48,008 nucleotides of DNA from Alistipes sp. (lineage in GTDB: Bacteria > Bacteroidota > Bacteroidia > Bacteroidales > Rikenellaceae): positions 1 to 48,008 of the forward strand of contig JALENN010000004.1 of assembly GCA_022767745.1 (NCBI GenBank), written 5' to 3'. Both the position numbers and the translations under genes were made by a program. The notes under the pieces were generated by a model. That model had not been told where the DNA came from. It did not search any database and saw nothing but the letters and a program-made list of their open reading frames with translations. This document shows, piece by piece, positions 30,301-38,420 of this stretch (position 1 is its first letter; every line of letters begins with the position of its first letter).

Positions 30301-30423
30301 GTCGGGGAAGACATCCACCTCGGCGTGGAATGCGCGGTAGAGTCCCCCGACAAAGAGCAGCACCGCCGCCACCAGCACCAGCAGACGGTTCTGCAACGAG
30401 AAACGTATTATTCTGTTAAGCAT
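27310..30423 (-). CDS. heavy-metal efflux RND transporter (CzcA/CusA family)
   Basis: This inner-membrane, proton-driven RND pump is the motor of a tripartite efflux complex. At 1037 residues it has the normal length of the HME subfamily. The TM4 signature GGMAIAIGSLVDDAIVDVEN (about 395-414) carries the Asp residues of the proton relay in the heavy-metal subfamily. The N-terminus, with a first TM and ALNRIIRFSLQNRLLVL-like start, is typical, and duplicated RND halves are visible. It is between the adaptor gene (11 nt upstream) and the overlapping TolC-like gene. Metal specificity (Zn/Co/Cd versus Cu/Ag) cannot be decided by eye. Confidence 0.95.
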   Translation of the reverse strand: MLNRIIRFSLQNRLLVLVAAVLLFVGGLYRAFHAEVDVFPDLNAPTVVVMTEAGGMAAEEVEQLVTFPIETAVNGATGVRRVRSSSTTGFSVVWVEFDWGTDIYLDRQIVSEKLATLGETLPENVGNPTLGPQSSILGEVLIVGLTADSTSMLDLRTIADWTIRPRLLSTGGVAQVAVLGGDIKEYQVLLHPERMKHYGVTLADVMAVTRDMNRNTNGGVIYEYGNEYIVRGVVSTTDVRQMARAVVKRVDGVPVTLEDVADVRVGAQQPKLGLASERGEQAVLLTVTKQPNTGTIELTQRLEEALADLQKNLPKDVHVSTDIFRQSRFIESSIDNVQSSLLEGAFFVVVILFLFLANVRTTLISLVTLPLSLLVSILVLHYMGLTLNTMSLGGMAIAIGSLVDDAIVDVENVWKHLRERRALPAAERKSVTEVVFEASREVRMPILNSTLIIVVSFVPLFFLSGMEGRMLIPLGIAFIVALFASTVVALTLTPVLCSYLLGGDRDGGMPKEAFVAVWLRRYYRVVLEWALHHKRTVVGATAVLFFVALGLFFTLGHSFLPSFNEGSFTVNVSSLPGISLEESDRIGRQAEELLLSIPEIETVARKTGRAELDEHALGVNVSEIEAPFTLGERSHAELLAEVREKLSTIVGANIEIGQPISHRIDAMLSGTQASIAIKLFGDDLNEMFAIGNRIKEAIADVEGIADLNVEQQIERPELKIVPKREMLARYGIPLSAFNEFVAVNMAGETVSQVYEQGRTFNLVVRAAEQNRGTMERIRDLMIDDADGNKVPLSYVADVVSSSGPNTINRENVKRKIVISANTSGRDLRSVVNDIRERVDAQITLPEGYHIEYGGQFESEQAASRTLLLTSLMSIVVIFLLLYVEFRNAVQSGVVLLNLPLALIGGVFALLLTTGEVSIPAIIGFISLFGIATRNGMLLINRYNHLREEGMSLRESIVTGSLDRLNPILMTALTSALALIPLALRGDLPGNEIQSPMAKVILGGLLTSTFLNAFIVPIVYEWLHRGEKRVKPENEIEL

Positions 30424-30434
30424 GGCCGTCGGGT

Positions 30435-31733
30435 TTAGTGGTTATGCGAATGTGCCGGTATGGCGTTCGACGCCGAGGCCAGGCGGACGTGTATCGCACC
30501 GCGCGTGACGACACGCTCGCCGCCGGTCAGGCCCGCCGTTATCTCCACGCGCTCGCCGTCAGTGGCGCCCGTGGTCACAGCCTGCTTGCGGTAGCAATCC
30601 TCGTCCAACTGCACATATACGAAATATACACCCTGCTCCTCGGTGAGAGCCTCGACGGGCAGGCTCAGCACGCCCTCGCGCTCCGCGGCAAGCAGCCACA
30701 CCTCGGCGAACGACCCGGCAACCACATCGGCCGCGTTGTCGAACGAGAAGGTGACGGGGATATAGGCCGACGCATCGTCGGCATTGCGGCCGTAGGCCAC
30801 CATGCGTCCGTTCAGGTCGGCCAGACGGTGGAGCTTGTCGCCCGAGGCGGCGCGGAAGTTGGCCGTCGTGACATTGGCAAGCAGGACGTAGTAGCGCTCG
30901 GGCACATCGACACGCAGGTTAAGACGCCTGTTCTGCGTCATAACAGCCAGCGGCGTGCCCATGCTCACGTAGTCGCCCTCCTTCACCGAGCAGCTCTTCA
31001 CATAGCCGCCCGCGGGGGCCTCCACCACGGCGCCGCCCTGGCCGTCATCGCGCGCCACGGCCTCGTAGGCCAGACGCGCCGTGCGGTAACGCTCGACCGT
31101 AGCCTCGTACTCCTTCTGCGAGACGATGCGGTCGGCCACCAGCGAGCTGTCGCGCTCGTATTCGGCACGCGCCTTCTCGTATGCTATGCGTGCGCGCTCG
31201 ACGGCATCGCCGTCCTGCATGCGCTCCGACGAGATGGTGAACATCGGCGCCCCCTTGGCCAGCAGCGCTCCCTCCACCAGCGGGCGGGCGAACGACACCA
31301 CTCCCGACACCGACGCCACGACCGTGGTCTCGTCACCCGGCGCGGGCATCACCCGACCGCTGGCGACAATCACGTCGCGGAACGTACCCGCCGTCACCGT
31401 CTGCACCTCGACACCCGCGGCGGCAGCCTTTGCCGCCGGCAGCGAGATCTCGCCCGCAGCAGCCTCGGCGGCATGGTCATGTGCATCGGCCTCGGCAGCG
31501 TGATCGTGCGCCCCGGCTTCATGGTCATGGCCTTCGTGGTCATGCGCTTCGGCCTCGTGGTCGTGGCCCTCGTGATCATGGCTCTCGTGGTCATGACCCT
31601 CATGGTCGTGCGATGCGTGGTCGTGCGCCTCGACATCGGTCCCGTGTGCATGGTCGTGCGACGCGCCGCCGTTGCTCTGGCATGCCGTCCACGCCGCGCA
31701 GCACAACATGATCAAAAACAGTTTTGCTCTCAT
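30435..31733 (-). CDS. periplasmic adaptor of metal efflux, His-rich lipoprotein
   Basis: The 432-residue product is a membrane-fusion (CzcB/CusB-type) subunit. It has a lipobox (CCAAWTAC, Cys18), then residues 25-88 with 21 His in HDH-type repeats, a likely metal-binding tether. The lipoyl/barrel-sandwich domains follow (VVASVSGVVSFARPLVEGALLAKG, VVEAPAGGYVKSCSVKEGDYV) with a coiled-coil hairpin between (RARIAYEKARAEYERD). The tail ends HSHNH. It is the first gene of the operon with the RND pump and the TolC-like gene. The ATG at 31733 begins the lipoprotein signal; the upstream in-frame start lies beyond the promoter. Confidence 0.93.
   Translation of the reverse strand: MRAKLFLIMLCCAAWTACQSNGGASHDHAHGTDVEAHDHASHDHEGHDHESHDHEGHDHEAEAHDHEGHDHEAGAHDHAAEADAHDHAAEAAAGEISLPAAKAAAAGVEVQTVTAGTFRDVIVASGRVMPAPGDETTVVASVSGVVSFARPLVEGALLAKGAPMFTISSERMQDGDAVERARIAYEKARAEYERDSSLVADRIVSQKEYEATVERYRTARLAYEAVARDDGQGGAVVEAPAGGYVKSCSVKEGDYVSMGTPLAVMTQNRRLNLRVDVPERYYVLLANVTTANFRAASGDKLHRLADLNGRMVAYGRNADDASAYIPVTFSFDNAADVVAGSFAEVWLLAAEREGVLSLPVEALTEEQGVYFVYVQLDEDCYRKQAVTTGATDGERVEITAGLTGGERVVTRGAIHVRLASASNAIPAHSHNH
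31470..31661 (-). repeat. His-Asp coding repeat in the adaptor
   Basis: The coding strand repeats CATGACCA/ACGACCA-type units that encode HDHEG and HDHA motifs. Such tandem DNA could vary in copy number between strains. Confidence 0.7.
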
Positions 31734-31770
31734 ATCGTAAGATTTTATCATATTATGCGTACAAACGCCG

Positions 31771-31778
31771 TAAAGATA
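31771..31778 (-). promoter_or_regulatory. -7 box of metal efflux operon
   Basis: The minus strand reads TATCTTTA, 37 nt upstream of ATG 31733; one mismatch to TAnnTTTG. No standard -33 box is seen, and the dyad at 31791-31805 takes its place. Confidence 0.5.
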
Positions 31779-31790
31779 AGCCAAAAACGC

Positions 31791-31805
31791 TGCAACCGAG
31801 TTGCA
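31791..31805. promoter_or_regulatory. candidate operator dyad TGCAAC-CGA-GTTGCA
   Basis: A perfect 6-bp inverted repeat with a 3-bp centre lies immediately upstream of the efflux operon -7 box. The next gene upstream encodes a Fur-family regulator, whose members bind inverted repeats of about this size. Confidence 0.55.
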
Positions 31806-31910
31806 AACAACCCGGCAGCGAAGCTGCGGCCACGCCGGCCGCGTCCATACGAACACAAAGGAAAGCAGATGATTGGCCCCGAAAGCCGGGCCCGCGCGGC
31901 GCCCTCGCCG

Positions 31911-32357
31911 CTACATGTCGCCGCGCCCTGCGGCCGAGCACTCGTCGCACACGCCCTTGACGATATAGTTTATCGCGTGGGTGACGAATCCCGCGGGCAG
32001 CGACACCACGGGCACGCCGATAGTCTTCAGGCAGAAGGTGCGGTGGCACACCTCGCAATAGAAGTGGGTGTGCATGTCCGACACCGAGCAGTCGTCGCGG
32101 CTGTCGCACGCCTCGTACTTTACCGAGCCGCTGCCGTCGTCGATCACATGCACCAGATGGCTCTTGACGAAGAGCCCCAGCGTACGAAAGACGCTAGAGC
32201 GGTCGACCGTGCCGATAATGGCCTCGATGTCGGCAAGCGACACGGCCCGCTGCGCCGAGAGGATGGCCTCCATCACCAGCACACGGTTGGCGGTGGGCTT
32301 CACGCCCCGCCTCTCAAGTCTTGCAACTGCCTCGCCTCCGTTAGTCATGCCACACAT
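31911..32357 (-). CDS. Fur family transcriptional regulator
   Basis: The 148-residue protein has the Fur winged-helix N-terminal domain (VKPTANRVLVMEAILSAQRAVSLADIEAII, VDRSSVFRTLGLFVKSHLV). Its C-terminal metal domain has HTHFYCEVC (His and CxxC) and a second CxxC at GVCDEC, which together make the structural zinc site. It is Fur, Zur, or PerR-like; specificity is unclear. The gene is directly upstream of the metal efflux operon on the same strand, 177 nt away, so control of efflux is plausible. An alternative ATG at 32348 would shorten it by three residues. Confidence 0.92.
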   Translation of the reverse strand: MCGMTNGGEAVARLERRGVKPTANRVLVMEAILSAQRAVSLADIEAIIGTVDRSSVFRTLGLFVKSHLVHVIDDGSGSVKYEACDSRDDCSVSDMHTHFYCEVCHRTFCLKTIGVPVVSLPAGFVTHAINYIVKGVCDECSAAGRGDM

Positions 32358-32389
32358 CGGTTAAGCGGGCCGCACCGCCGCCCGCACCA

Positions 32390-32397
32390 CAAAAATA
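32390..32397 (-). promoter_or_regulatory. -7 box of fur-type gene
   Basis: The minus strand reads TATTTTTG, a full TAnnTTTG match, 32 nt upstream of ATG 32357. Confidence 0.5.
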
Positions 32398-32531
32398 ACA
32401 CTTTATCGGCTAAAACCGCTCTTTTTGAACGACGATTTTACGCTCCGCGCCCCACCCGCGCCAGCCCCGGGCCGCAAAAGCGCTCCCCGCGGGCAGCAAA
32501 AGCCATGATGCGGAAAATCAACACAAAAAAA

Positions 32532-32563
32532 TTTGCCCGCCGCCCCTTATATTCGTACTTTTG
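32532..32563 (+). promoter_or_regulatory. promoter of DUF418 gene
   Basis: TTTG (32532-32535), 20 nt, TACTTTTG (32556-32563): a full consensus match. Confidence 0.8.
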
Positions 32564-32614
32564 CCCCGCGCGGCGCCGTGAACGCCGGAAAAACCAACCC
32601 CGAAACACTCTTCA

Positions 32615-33781
32615 ATGGAACAGACAACCGCAAAACGACATTCGCGAATCGACGTGGCCGACGTGCTGCGCGGCTTTGCCGTGATGGGCATCGTACTGCT
32701 GCACACCATCGAGCACTACAACTTCTACTCCTTCCCCGACACCTCGGGGCAGTGCGCGCTGCTCAACTTCACCGACAAGGCCATCTGGGACGGTCTCTTC
32801 TTCACCTTCGGCGGCAAGGCCTACGCCATCTTCGCCCTGTTATTCGGCTTCAGCTTCTTCATACAGGACGACAACCAGCGTCTACAGGGACGTGACTTCC
32901 GCCTGCGCTTCTGCTGGCGCCTGGTGCTGCTCTTCCTGCTTGGCAACCTCAACGCCGCATTCTTCACGGCCGAGGTACTGGTGCTCTTCTCGATCGTGGG
33001 CTTCGTACTGGTGGCCACATGCCGCCTGTCAGACCGCGCCGTCTTCATCATAGCGACCGTCTGCCTGCTGCAGCCCCTGCACTGGATATACCTCGCCGTT
33101 GCGGCCTTCGACCCCACCTTCACACTGCCCGCCATTCCCACCGCCGAGCTGTGGAACGCCACCTTCGCCGCGCAGAGCCAAACCTCGTTCCTCGAGATGC
33201 TGCGCGTGAACCTCACGCAGGGACAGCTCGCCAGCCTCGCCTGGGCGTGGGACAACGCACGCTTCTTCCAGACCGCCGCGCTCTTCATGTACGGCATGCT
33301 CATCGGCCGCCGCGGACTCTTCACCGAAGCGAAGGCCGACTTCTGGCTCAAGGTGCTGGCATGGTCGCTCGTGGCATTCTTCCCCCTCTACGGCGTGGCC
33401 GACATGCTACCCTCGTACATACGGTCGCAGGCGGCCCTGTCGTCGCTCACGCTCATCGTCACGTCGCTGCACAAGTGCGCCTTCATGCTCGTACTGGTGT
33501 CGGGGCTCATACTCATATACTACCGCTCCGACCTGCGCGGCTTCATGTCGAAGATCTCGCCCTTCGGCCGCATGAGCCTCACCAACTACATCACGCAGAG
33601 CATCATCGGCTCGGCCCTCTTCTACCACTGGGGGCTCGGGCTGCAGGCCACCACGACGCAGAGCTTCGCCATCGGCGTGGTGATCTTCGTCGCACAGCTG
33701 GCCTTCTGCCGCCGCTGGATGCGCACGCACAAACACGGCCCGCTGGAGTATCTGTGGAAACGCGCCACATGGCTCAAGTAG
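32615..33781 (+). CDS. DUF418 (YeiB-like) membrane protein
   Basis: The 388-residue integral membrane protein has about ten hydrophobic segments. The N-terminus RIDVADVLRGFAVMGIVLLHTI is the DUF418/acyltransferase-3-like signature, and a GKAYAIFALLFGFSFFIQ segment follows. The C-terminus has GRMSLTNYITQSIIG, typical of the DUF418 C-terminal domain. Family function is not established; it is related in architecture to membrane acyltransferases. It is monocistronic between its promoter and a strong terminator. Confidence 0.87.
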   Translation: MEQTTAKRHSRIDVADVLRGFAVMGIVLLHTIEHYNFYSFPDTSGQCALLNFTDKAIWDGLFFTFGGKAYAIFALLFGFSFFIQDDNQRLQGRDFRLRFCWRLVLLFLLGNLNAAFFTAEVLVLFSIVGFVLVATCRLSDRAVFIIATVCLLQPLHWIYLAVAAFDPTFTLPAIPTAELWNATFAAQSQTSFLEMLRVNLTQGQLASLAWAWDNARFFQTAALFMYGMLIGRRGLFTEAKADFWLKVLAWSLVAFFPLYGVADMLPSYIRSQAALSSLTLIVTSLHKCAFMLVLVSGLILIYYRSDLRGFMSKISPFGRMSLTNYITQSIIGSALFYHWGLGLQATTTQSFAIGVVIFVAQLAFCRRWMRTHKHGPLEYLWKRATWLK

Positions 33782-33800
33782 GGCGCACCGTATAAACGCG

Positions 33801-33839
33801 ACAAGTCCCGACGGCCGACCCGTCGGGACTTGTCTTTTT
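33801..33839. terminator. bidirectional terminator
   Basis: ACAAGTCCCGACGG pairs with its complement (one-base variation) over a 6-nt loop and is followed by CTTTTT, between convergent genes. Confidence 0.9.
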
Positions 33840-33850
33840 CCGATACCATG

Positions 33851-35461
33851 TTAAGCCTCCCCGCCGCGGTTCCTTCCTCGGCCACGGCCATGACCCTCTC
33901 CGCGGCTGCCGCCGCATCCGTCACCGCCGCACGAACCGAGGTCGTTATGCACGGCATAGCCCTCGACGTGTATCGCGCTCACGGGTGAGGCGGGACACAC
34001 ATACTCGCATCGGCCGCAGCCGATGCACAACTCGCGCTCCACCTCGGGATAGAGGCGGCCGTCGGGCGACGGCACCATGCGTATGGCCTCGGCAGGACAG
34101 TGCTCGGCGCAGTTGCCGCAGGTCACGCCGTCAGTATGCACCACGCACAGCGACTTGCGGAAGACGGCATGTCCGATGAAGGTCTCCTTCTTGCGCTCGG
34201 CATCCAGCGGCAGTATCGCCCCCGCAGGGCACACCTCGCCGCAAAGGGTGCACTCATAGAGACAGTAACCCTTGTCGAAACGCATTACGGGGTGCATAAT
34301 GCCCTCCAGACCATACTCCATGACGGCAGGCTGCAGCACATGGCCCGGGCACTTGCTCACGCACAGGTGACACGACGTGCACTTGGCGTGCAGGTGGTCG
34401 AGGCTCACCGCCCCGGCCGGAGCCACGGGATGGCGCCGCTCGAAGGGGCGCTTCACCCTTGCCACCGTCGCGAATGAGTTCTGCAGCGACTGCGCCTTTG
34501 CGGCAGGCACCGCGGCCGCCGCTGCGGCCACCGTCGTCAGGAACCGCTTGCGCGACTCGTCGACGGCACCCTCTTTCGTCACTCCCTTCGCAGGCTTCAC
34601 GCCGGCGGCGTTCTTCTCACCGCCCCACGACGGGCCAAACGATATGGCTCCGTGGGGACACGCGTCGATGCAGTCGAAGCAGACGACGCAACGCGTGGGA
34701 TCGACCCGGTGCGATGCGGCGTCGATGCACGAGCCCTTGCACTTGCGCTCGCACAGGCCGCATGAGACACAGCGGTCGGCGTCGATACGCACACGCAGCA
34801 GCGATGCGCGCGACACCTCGCCCAGCAGCGTCCCGACGGGGCAGAACGAGTTGCAGTACGACCGTCCGCCGCGCCACGCCGAGATGCCCGTCACGGCGAG
34901 CATCACAACGGCCAGACCGGCACTCAGCCACGACACGGTGATGCCCTGGCGCGCGAAATCGTCGCCAGCAACCAGCGCGAGGAAGTTGTTGCAGCCCTGC
35001 ACCAGAGGACGCAGGCCGTCGTATATGATGCGTCCGAATATGCTGTACGGGTCCAGCAGCGCCACCGCGCCGCCCACGCCCGCGGCTATAAGTACGGCCG
35101 TCAGCGCAAGCACGCCGTAGCGCATCCACCGCCGCGGACGGCGATACGAGAAACGCGTGGCCGCGCGCTTCGACGAAAGTTTCGCCGCCACGTTCACACC
35201 GTCCTGCATCACACCCAGAGGGCACAGCACCGAACAGTAGAGACGCCCGAACAGCAGCGTCAGCAACAGCAGCGCCGCCAGCGTCCCCACGCTCACGGCC
35301 ATAACGGCAGGCACCACCTGCCACCGTGCCAGCGGCGCGGCAGCACCGCGCAGCGCCCCCATCGACGTATCGCCGCCCCAGTCGGCAAACAGCACCGCCA
35401 TAAGGGCGAGGACAGCCACGGCGGCCGACATGCGCAATATTCTCAACAGATTGGTCTTCAT
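33851..35461 (-). CDS. NapH-like membrane polyferredoxin
   Basis: The 536-residue protein joins a membrane part (about five TM segments in residues 1-190) with many Fe-S sites. The NapH/MauN-type signatures GRLYCSVLCPLG and GRSYCNSFCPVG are in the membrane part. 4Fe-4S ferredoxin clusters follow: CVSCGLCERKC, CVVCFDCIDACP, CTSCHLCVSKCP, CTLCGEVCP, CGNCAEHCP and CIGCGRCEYVCP. A segment SRKRFLTTVAAAAAAVP resembles a twin-arginine-like signal inside the chain. The tail is Gly/Arg/His-rich. It is 19 nt after the Fe-S aldo/keto reductase gene, so the two probably exchange electrons. The real donor is unknown. Confidence 0.9.
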   Translation of the reverse strand: MKTNLLRILRMSAAVAVLALMAVLFADWGGDTSMGALRGAAAPLARWQVVPAVMAVSVGTLAALLLLTLLFGRLYCSVLCPLGVMQDGVNVAAKLSSKRAATRFSYRRPRRWMRYGVLALTAVLIAAGVGGAVALLDPYSIFGRIIYDGLRPLVQGCNNFLALVAGDDFARQGITVSWLSAGLAVVMLAVTGISAWRGGRSYCNSFCPVGTLLGEVSRASLLRVRIDADRCVSCGLCERKCKGSCIDAASHRVDPTRCVVCFDCIDACPHGAISFGPSWGGEKNAAGVKPAKGVTKEGAVDESRKRFLTTVAAAAAAVPAAKAQSLQNSFATVARVKRPFERRHPVAPAGAVSLDHLHAKCTSCHLCVSKCPGHVLQPAVMEYGLEGIMHPVMRFDKGYCLYECTLCGEVCPAGAILPLDAERKKETFIGHAVFRKSLCVVHTDGVTCGNCAEHCPAEAIRMVPSPDGRLYPEVERELCIGCGRCEYVCPASPVSAIHVEGYAVHNDLGSCGGDGCGGSRGEGHGRGRGRNRGGEA

Positions 35462-35480
35462 CTCTCAAACGGTTTGCGGG

Positions 35481-36863
35481 TTATCCCATGCGCAGAGACT
35501 CTATGAGCTCCCCGACACGGTCGATCTGACGCGGTATGTCAATCCCCTGCGGGCACTTGGGCGAACATTCGTTGCAGCCGATGCAGTGCTCGGCGCGGCT
35601 GCGCTCGGCAACCGTATTGCGGTAGCGGTTCAGCAGGCGTCGACGGCGGCGACGGTACTCGTCGTCGTGCTCACCCTCGGGATCGGGCAGCAGCTGCTCG
35701 TCGGAACAACGGTTATAGACGCGGAATATGCCCGCTATGTCGACCCCGTAGGGACAGGGCATACAGTAGAAGCAGTCGGTGCAGTCGATGCGCGTATTGT
35801 TGCGGTAGATGTCGGCGGCACGCTGCAGCAGCGCAAGGCGCTCCTCCGACAAAGGCTCGAATCCCGTCAGCGTGGCACAGTTCTCCACCACATGCTCCAG
35901 GCGCGACATGCCGCTCAGCACCGTAAGCACATAGGGATACGAGGCGCAGAACTTCAGCGCCCACGCCGCCGCCGTCATCGACTCGTCGGCCGCGGCAAGC
36001 AGCGACTTCACGCTCCCCGGCAGGTCGATAAGCGCACCGCCGCGGATCGGCTCCATCACTATCACGGGTATCTTGCGCTCGGCCAGCATCGTATAGAGCC
36101 GCTCGGCCTGCAGCTTGCGGTCACGCCAGTCGAGCCAGTTCATCTGTATCTGCACGAAGTCCCACTCAACGGGCTGCGACAGCAGCCACTTGAACAGGGC
36201 CATGTCGCCGTGGAACGAGAACCCGAGGTTACGGATACGCCCCTCGGCCTTCAGCTCGAGGAGGTAGTCCAGCACGCCCTCGTCGATATAGAGGTTCTGG
36301 AATACATACTGGCGGCTGATGCTGTGGCAGAGGTAGTAGTCGAAGTACTCCACGCCGCAGCGCTCGAGCTGCGTCGCGAATATCTCCTTTGCCTCCTCCA
36401 GGGTCTTGGCCGTGGGAGGCATCTTGTCCGCCAGGAAGAAACTCTCGCGCGGGTAGCGCTTCAGCGCCTTGCCCACCATCTCCTCCGACTTGCCGCCGTG
36501 GTACATCCACGCCGTATCGAAGTAGTTGACGCCGTGGGCATAGGCGTAGTCCAGCATCTCGAGCGTGGGGGCCTCGTCGATGGTGCCCGTATAGCGGTCG
36601 CCCCCGACCGTCGGGAAACGCATGCAGCCGAATCCCAGCAGCGACACCTCGTCGCCGTTGCGCATGTTGCGGCGCAGCGTAACACGCCCCTCGGCCGTCG
36701 GCACGGGCGCCATAGTCTCCTTACGCTGCGGCCCGTCGCCGCAGGCGGCAAGTCCCAGCGACCCCGCTGCCACGCCGGCGGCGATGTTGCGCAGCGCCTC
36801 GGCGCGCGTCATGGGACGCGAGAATATGTTTTCAGCAAAATCTCCACTCTTTCTCTCTGCCAT
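35481..36863 (-). CDS. aldo/keto reductase with 4Fe-4S domain
   Basis: The 460-residue protein has an N-terminal export-like segment (ALRNIAAGVAAGSLGLAAC, possible lipobox Cys42). The AKR TIM barrel starts at VSLLGFGCMRFP. It contains NYFDTAWMYHGGKSEEMVGKAL with the catalytic Asp and Tyr, the LADKMPP Lys, and CHSISRQ at the His position. A C-terminal ferredoxin-like region has CTDCFYCMPCPYGVDI and CIGCNECSPKCPQGIDI. Members of this Fe-S AKR group occur in anaerobes; the substrate is unknown. It sits between the hydrolase and the polyferredoxin genes (32 nt and 19 nt gaps). Confidence 0.9.
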   Translation of the reverse strand: MAERKSGDFAENIFSRPMTRAEALRNIAAGVAAGSLGLAACGDGPQRKETMAPVPTAEGRVTLRRNMRNGDEVSLLGFGCMRFPTVGGDRYTGTIDEAPTLEMLDYAYAHGVNYFDTAWMYHGGKSEEMVGKALKRYPRESFFLADKMPPTAKTLEEAKEIFATQLERCGVEYFDYYLCHSISRQYVFQNLYIDEGVLDYLLELKAEGRIRNLGFSFHGDMALFKWLLSQPVEWDFVQIQMNWLDWRDRKLQAERLYTMLAERKIPVIVMEPIRGGALIDLPGSVKSLLAAADESMTAAAWALKFCASYPYVLTVLSGMSRLEHVVENCATLTGFEPLSEERLALLQRAADIYRNNTRIDCTDCFYCMPCPYGVDIAGIFRVYNRCSDEQLLPDPEGEHDDEYRRRRRRLLNRYRNTVAERSRAEHCIGCNECSPKCPQGIDIPRQIDRVGELIESLRMG

Positions 36864-36895
36864 AGCATGTCTCTTTTTTCGGCGTGCCGTGCACG

Positions 36896-37699
36896 CTACT
36901 TTTTCTCAGCCGCCTCGCGCTCACGTACGAAACGCAGCAGAAGCGGGTAGCCCGGGGCGCACATGTCGTGGCCGTAGCCGTCGAACTCATAGAGGGTAAC
37001 ATCCTTGTGCCCCGCCAGCAGCAGCATGCGGCGGAAATAGGCATTCTCCTCATAGCGGCCCAGCATCTCCATCTCGCGGTCGCCCGACAGGATCAGCATC
37101 GGCGGCGCGTCGCCACGCACATGGTAGAGCGGAGCAAGGCTGTCGACTATGGGCTGGCGGTCCGATATGCCGCGCACGCGGCGCTCCTCGAAGTGGGTGA
37201 TGACCTGCCCGCTGAAGGGTATCACGCCCTTAATCCTGTCGGCATCGAGGCAGTGGCGACCCAGACGGTCCTTGTCCAGCGCCACCATGTCGACCAGATA
37301 TCCTCCTGCCGAGTGCCCCGCCAGATAGATGCGTTCGGGGCTGCCGCCGTACATGGCTATGTTGCCGAAGACCCACGCCACGGCCGCCGCAGCGTCGTCG
37401 ATGATATCCGTCACTGCGGCACGCGGCGATAGGCGGTAACCGACACCCACCACCACGACATTGCCGTCCAGCAGCTCGCGCGGTATGTCCTTGTTGCCGC
37501 CCGTAAGCCCGCCGCCGTGGAACCACACTATAACCGGAGCGTCGTGCGCCCCGACGGGCGTGGCCACATCGAGGCGGCACCGCTCGACGACATACTCGTC
37601 GCCCGACTTGTAGTTTATGTCACGCTTGAACGTGTAGTCGGCGGCATACGACACCACCGACACTATCAATGCCACGGCAAGCGCGGCCATTCGTTTCAT
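36896..37699 (-). CDS. exported alpha/beta hydrolase (esterase-like)
   Basis: The 267-residue protein begins with a signal peptide (MKRMAALAVALIVSVVSYAA). It has the oxyanion-hole motif HGGG, the nucleophile elbow GHSAGG, the Asp region LILSGDREM and the His in GYGHDM. These fit the hormone-sensitive-lipase/BD-FAE-like carboxylesterases, which act on acyl or feruloyl/acetyl esters. ATG 37699 is chosen for the signal peptide. It lies 46 nt downstream of the unknown TPR-like gene. Confidence 0.87.
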   Translation of the reverse strand: MKRMAALAVALIVSVVSYAADYTFKRDINYKSGDEYVVERCRLDVATPVGAHDAPVIVWFHGGGLTGGNKDIPRELLDGNVVVVGVGYRLSPRAAVTDIIDDAAAAVAWVFGNIAMYGGSPERIYLAGHSAGGYLVDMVALDKDRLGRHCLDADRIKGVIPFSGQVITHFEERRVRGISDRQPIVDSLAPLYHVRGDAPPMLILSGDREMEMLGRYEENAYFRRMLLLAGHKDVTLYEFDGYGHDMCAPGYPLLLRFVREREAAEKK

Positions 37700-37745
37700 C
37701 ATATTCATATACATATATATTTCTCCCGTTCTTTCACTCTTCGCG

Positions 37746-38420
37746 TCACGCCTTGCGCAGGGCCTCGATAAAGTCGGGGCGGTTCGCCCACAGAGGCGCC
37801 GTGGCAAACCACAGTTCGCGCGCCTCGGCCTGAGGCGAGGGGTGCTCGCCGCGTATCTCGGCCACAAACTCTTCGGTTGCGGGATGCTCCACAGCCACAA
37901 ACTCGGCATACCACGCCTTATGACGCGTACGCAGCGTGCGCAGCGCGTCGCGGTCGATGCCGCCGCAGCGGCAGAAGCCGCACCATAGCGTCAGCAGGCT
38001 GTATTCGGGGCTCTTCATCGGAATGTCGAACATCGCCTCGTCGAAGCACTCCCACTCCCCCATCAGCGGGTAGCAGAAGGCCAGCATGACGACCGCCTCC
38101 ATGCGGTCCTCCTCGTCACAGTCCATCAGCCGCTCCCATATCGCCGCCGCCATCTCGACATCGCCCACCGCCAAGTGGTCCGCCGCCGAGGCGTAGAGCA
38201 ACTCCATGGCGGCGCGCGCCTCGGCATCGTCCCAATCCAGGCGGGCATCGTCGTCGAGGCCGTCGATCAGGCGCTGCACCGCCTCGAAACGTATGCGGCA
38301 CGCCTCCTGGCCGCGTCCCTCGCGTTCGCACGCACGCGCACGGCGCTGCGCGCCCGCAAAATCGCCGCCGCTCAGACGCAGCAGGCCCGAGGCCGTAGGC
38401 CTAACCGAGAACTTTTCCAT
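37746..38420 (-). CDS. hypothetical protein, TPR-like helical
   Basis: The 224-residue acidic protein is rich in helix-forming residues. Segments such as LLYASAADHLAVGDVEMAAAIWERLMDCD and EAVVMLAFCYPLMGEWECFDEAMFD resemble helix-turn-helix repeat units of TPR type. There is no signal peptide. Its start overlaps the last 20 nt of cstA, so it is translationally coupled. I cannot name a family. Its place in the operon suggests a partner role, but that is inference. Confidence 0.7.
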   Translation of the reverse strand: MEKFSVRPTASGLLRLSGGDFAGAQRRARACEREGRGQEACRIRFEAVQRLIDGLDDDARLDWDDAEARAAMELLYASAADHLAVGDVEMAAAIWERLMDCDEEDRMEAVVMLAFCYPLMGEWECFDEAMFDIPMKSPEYSLLTLWCGFCRCGGIDRDALRTLRTRHKAWYAEFVAVEHPATEEFVAEIRGEHPSPQAEARELWFATAPLWANRPDFIEALRKA

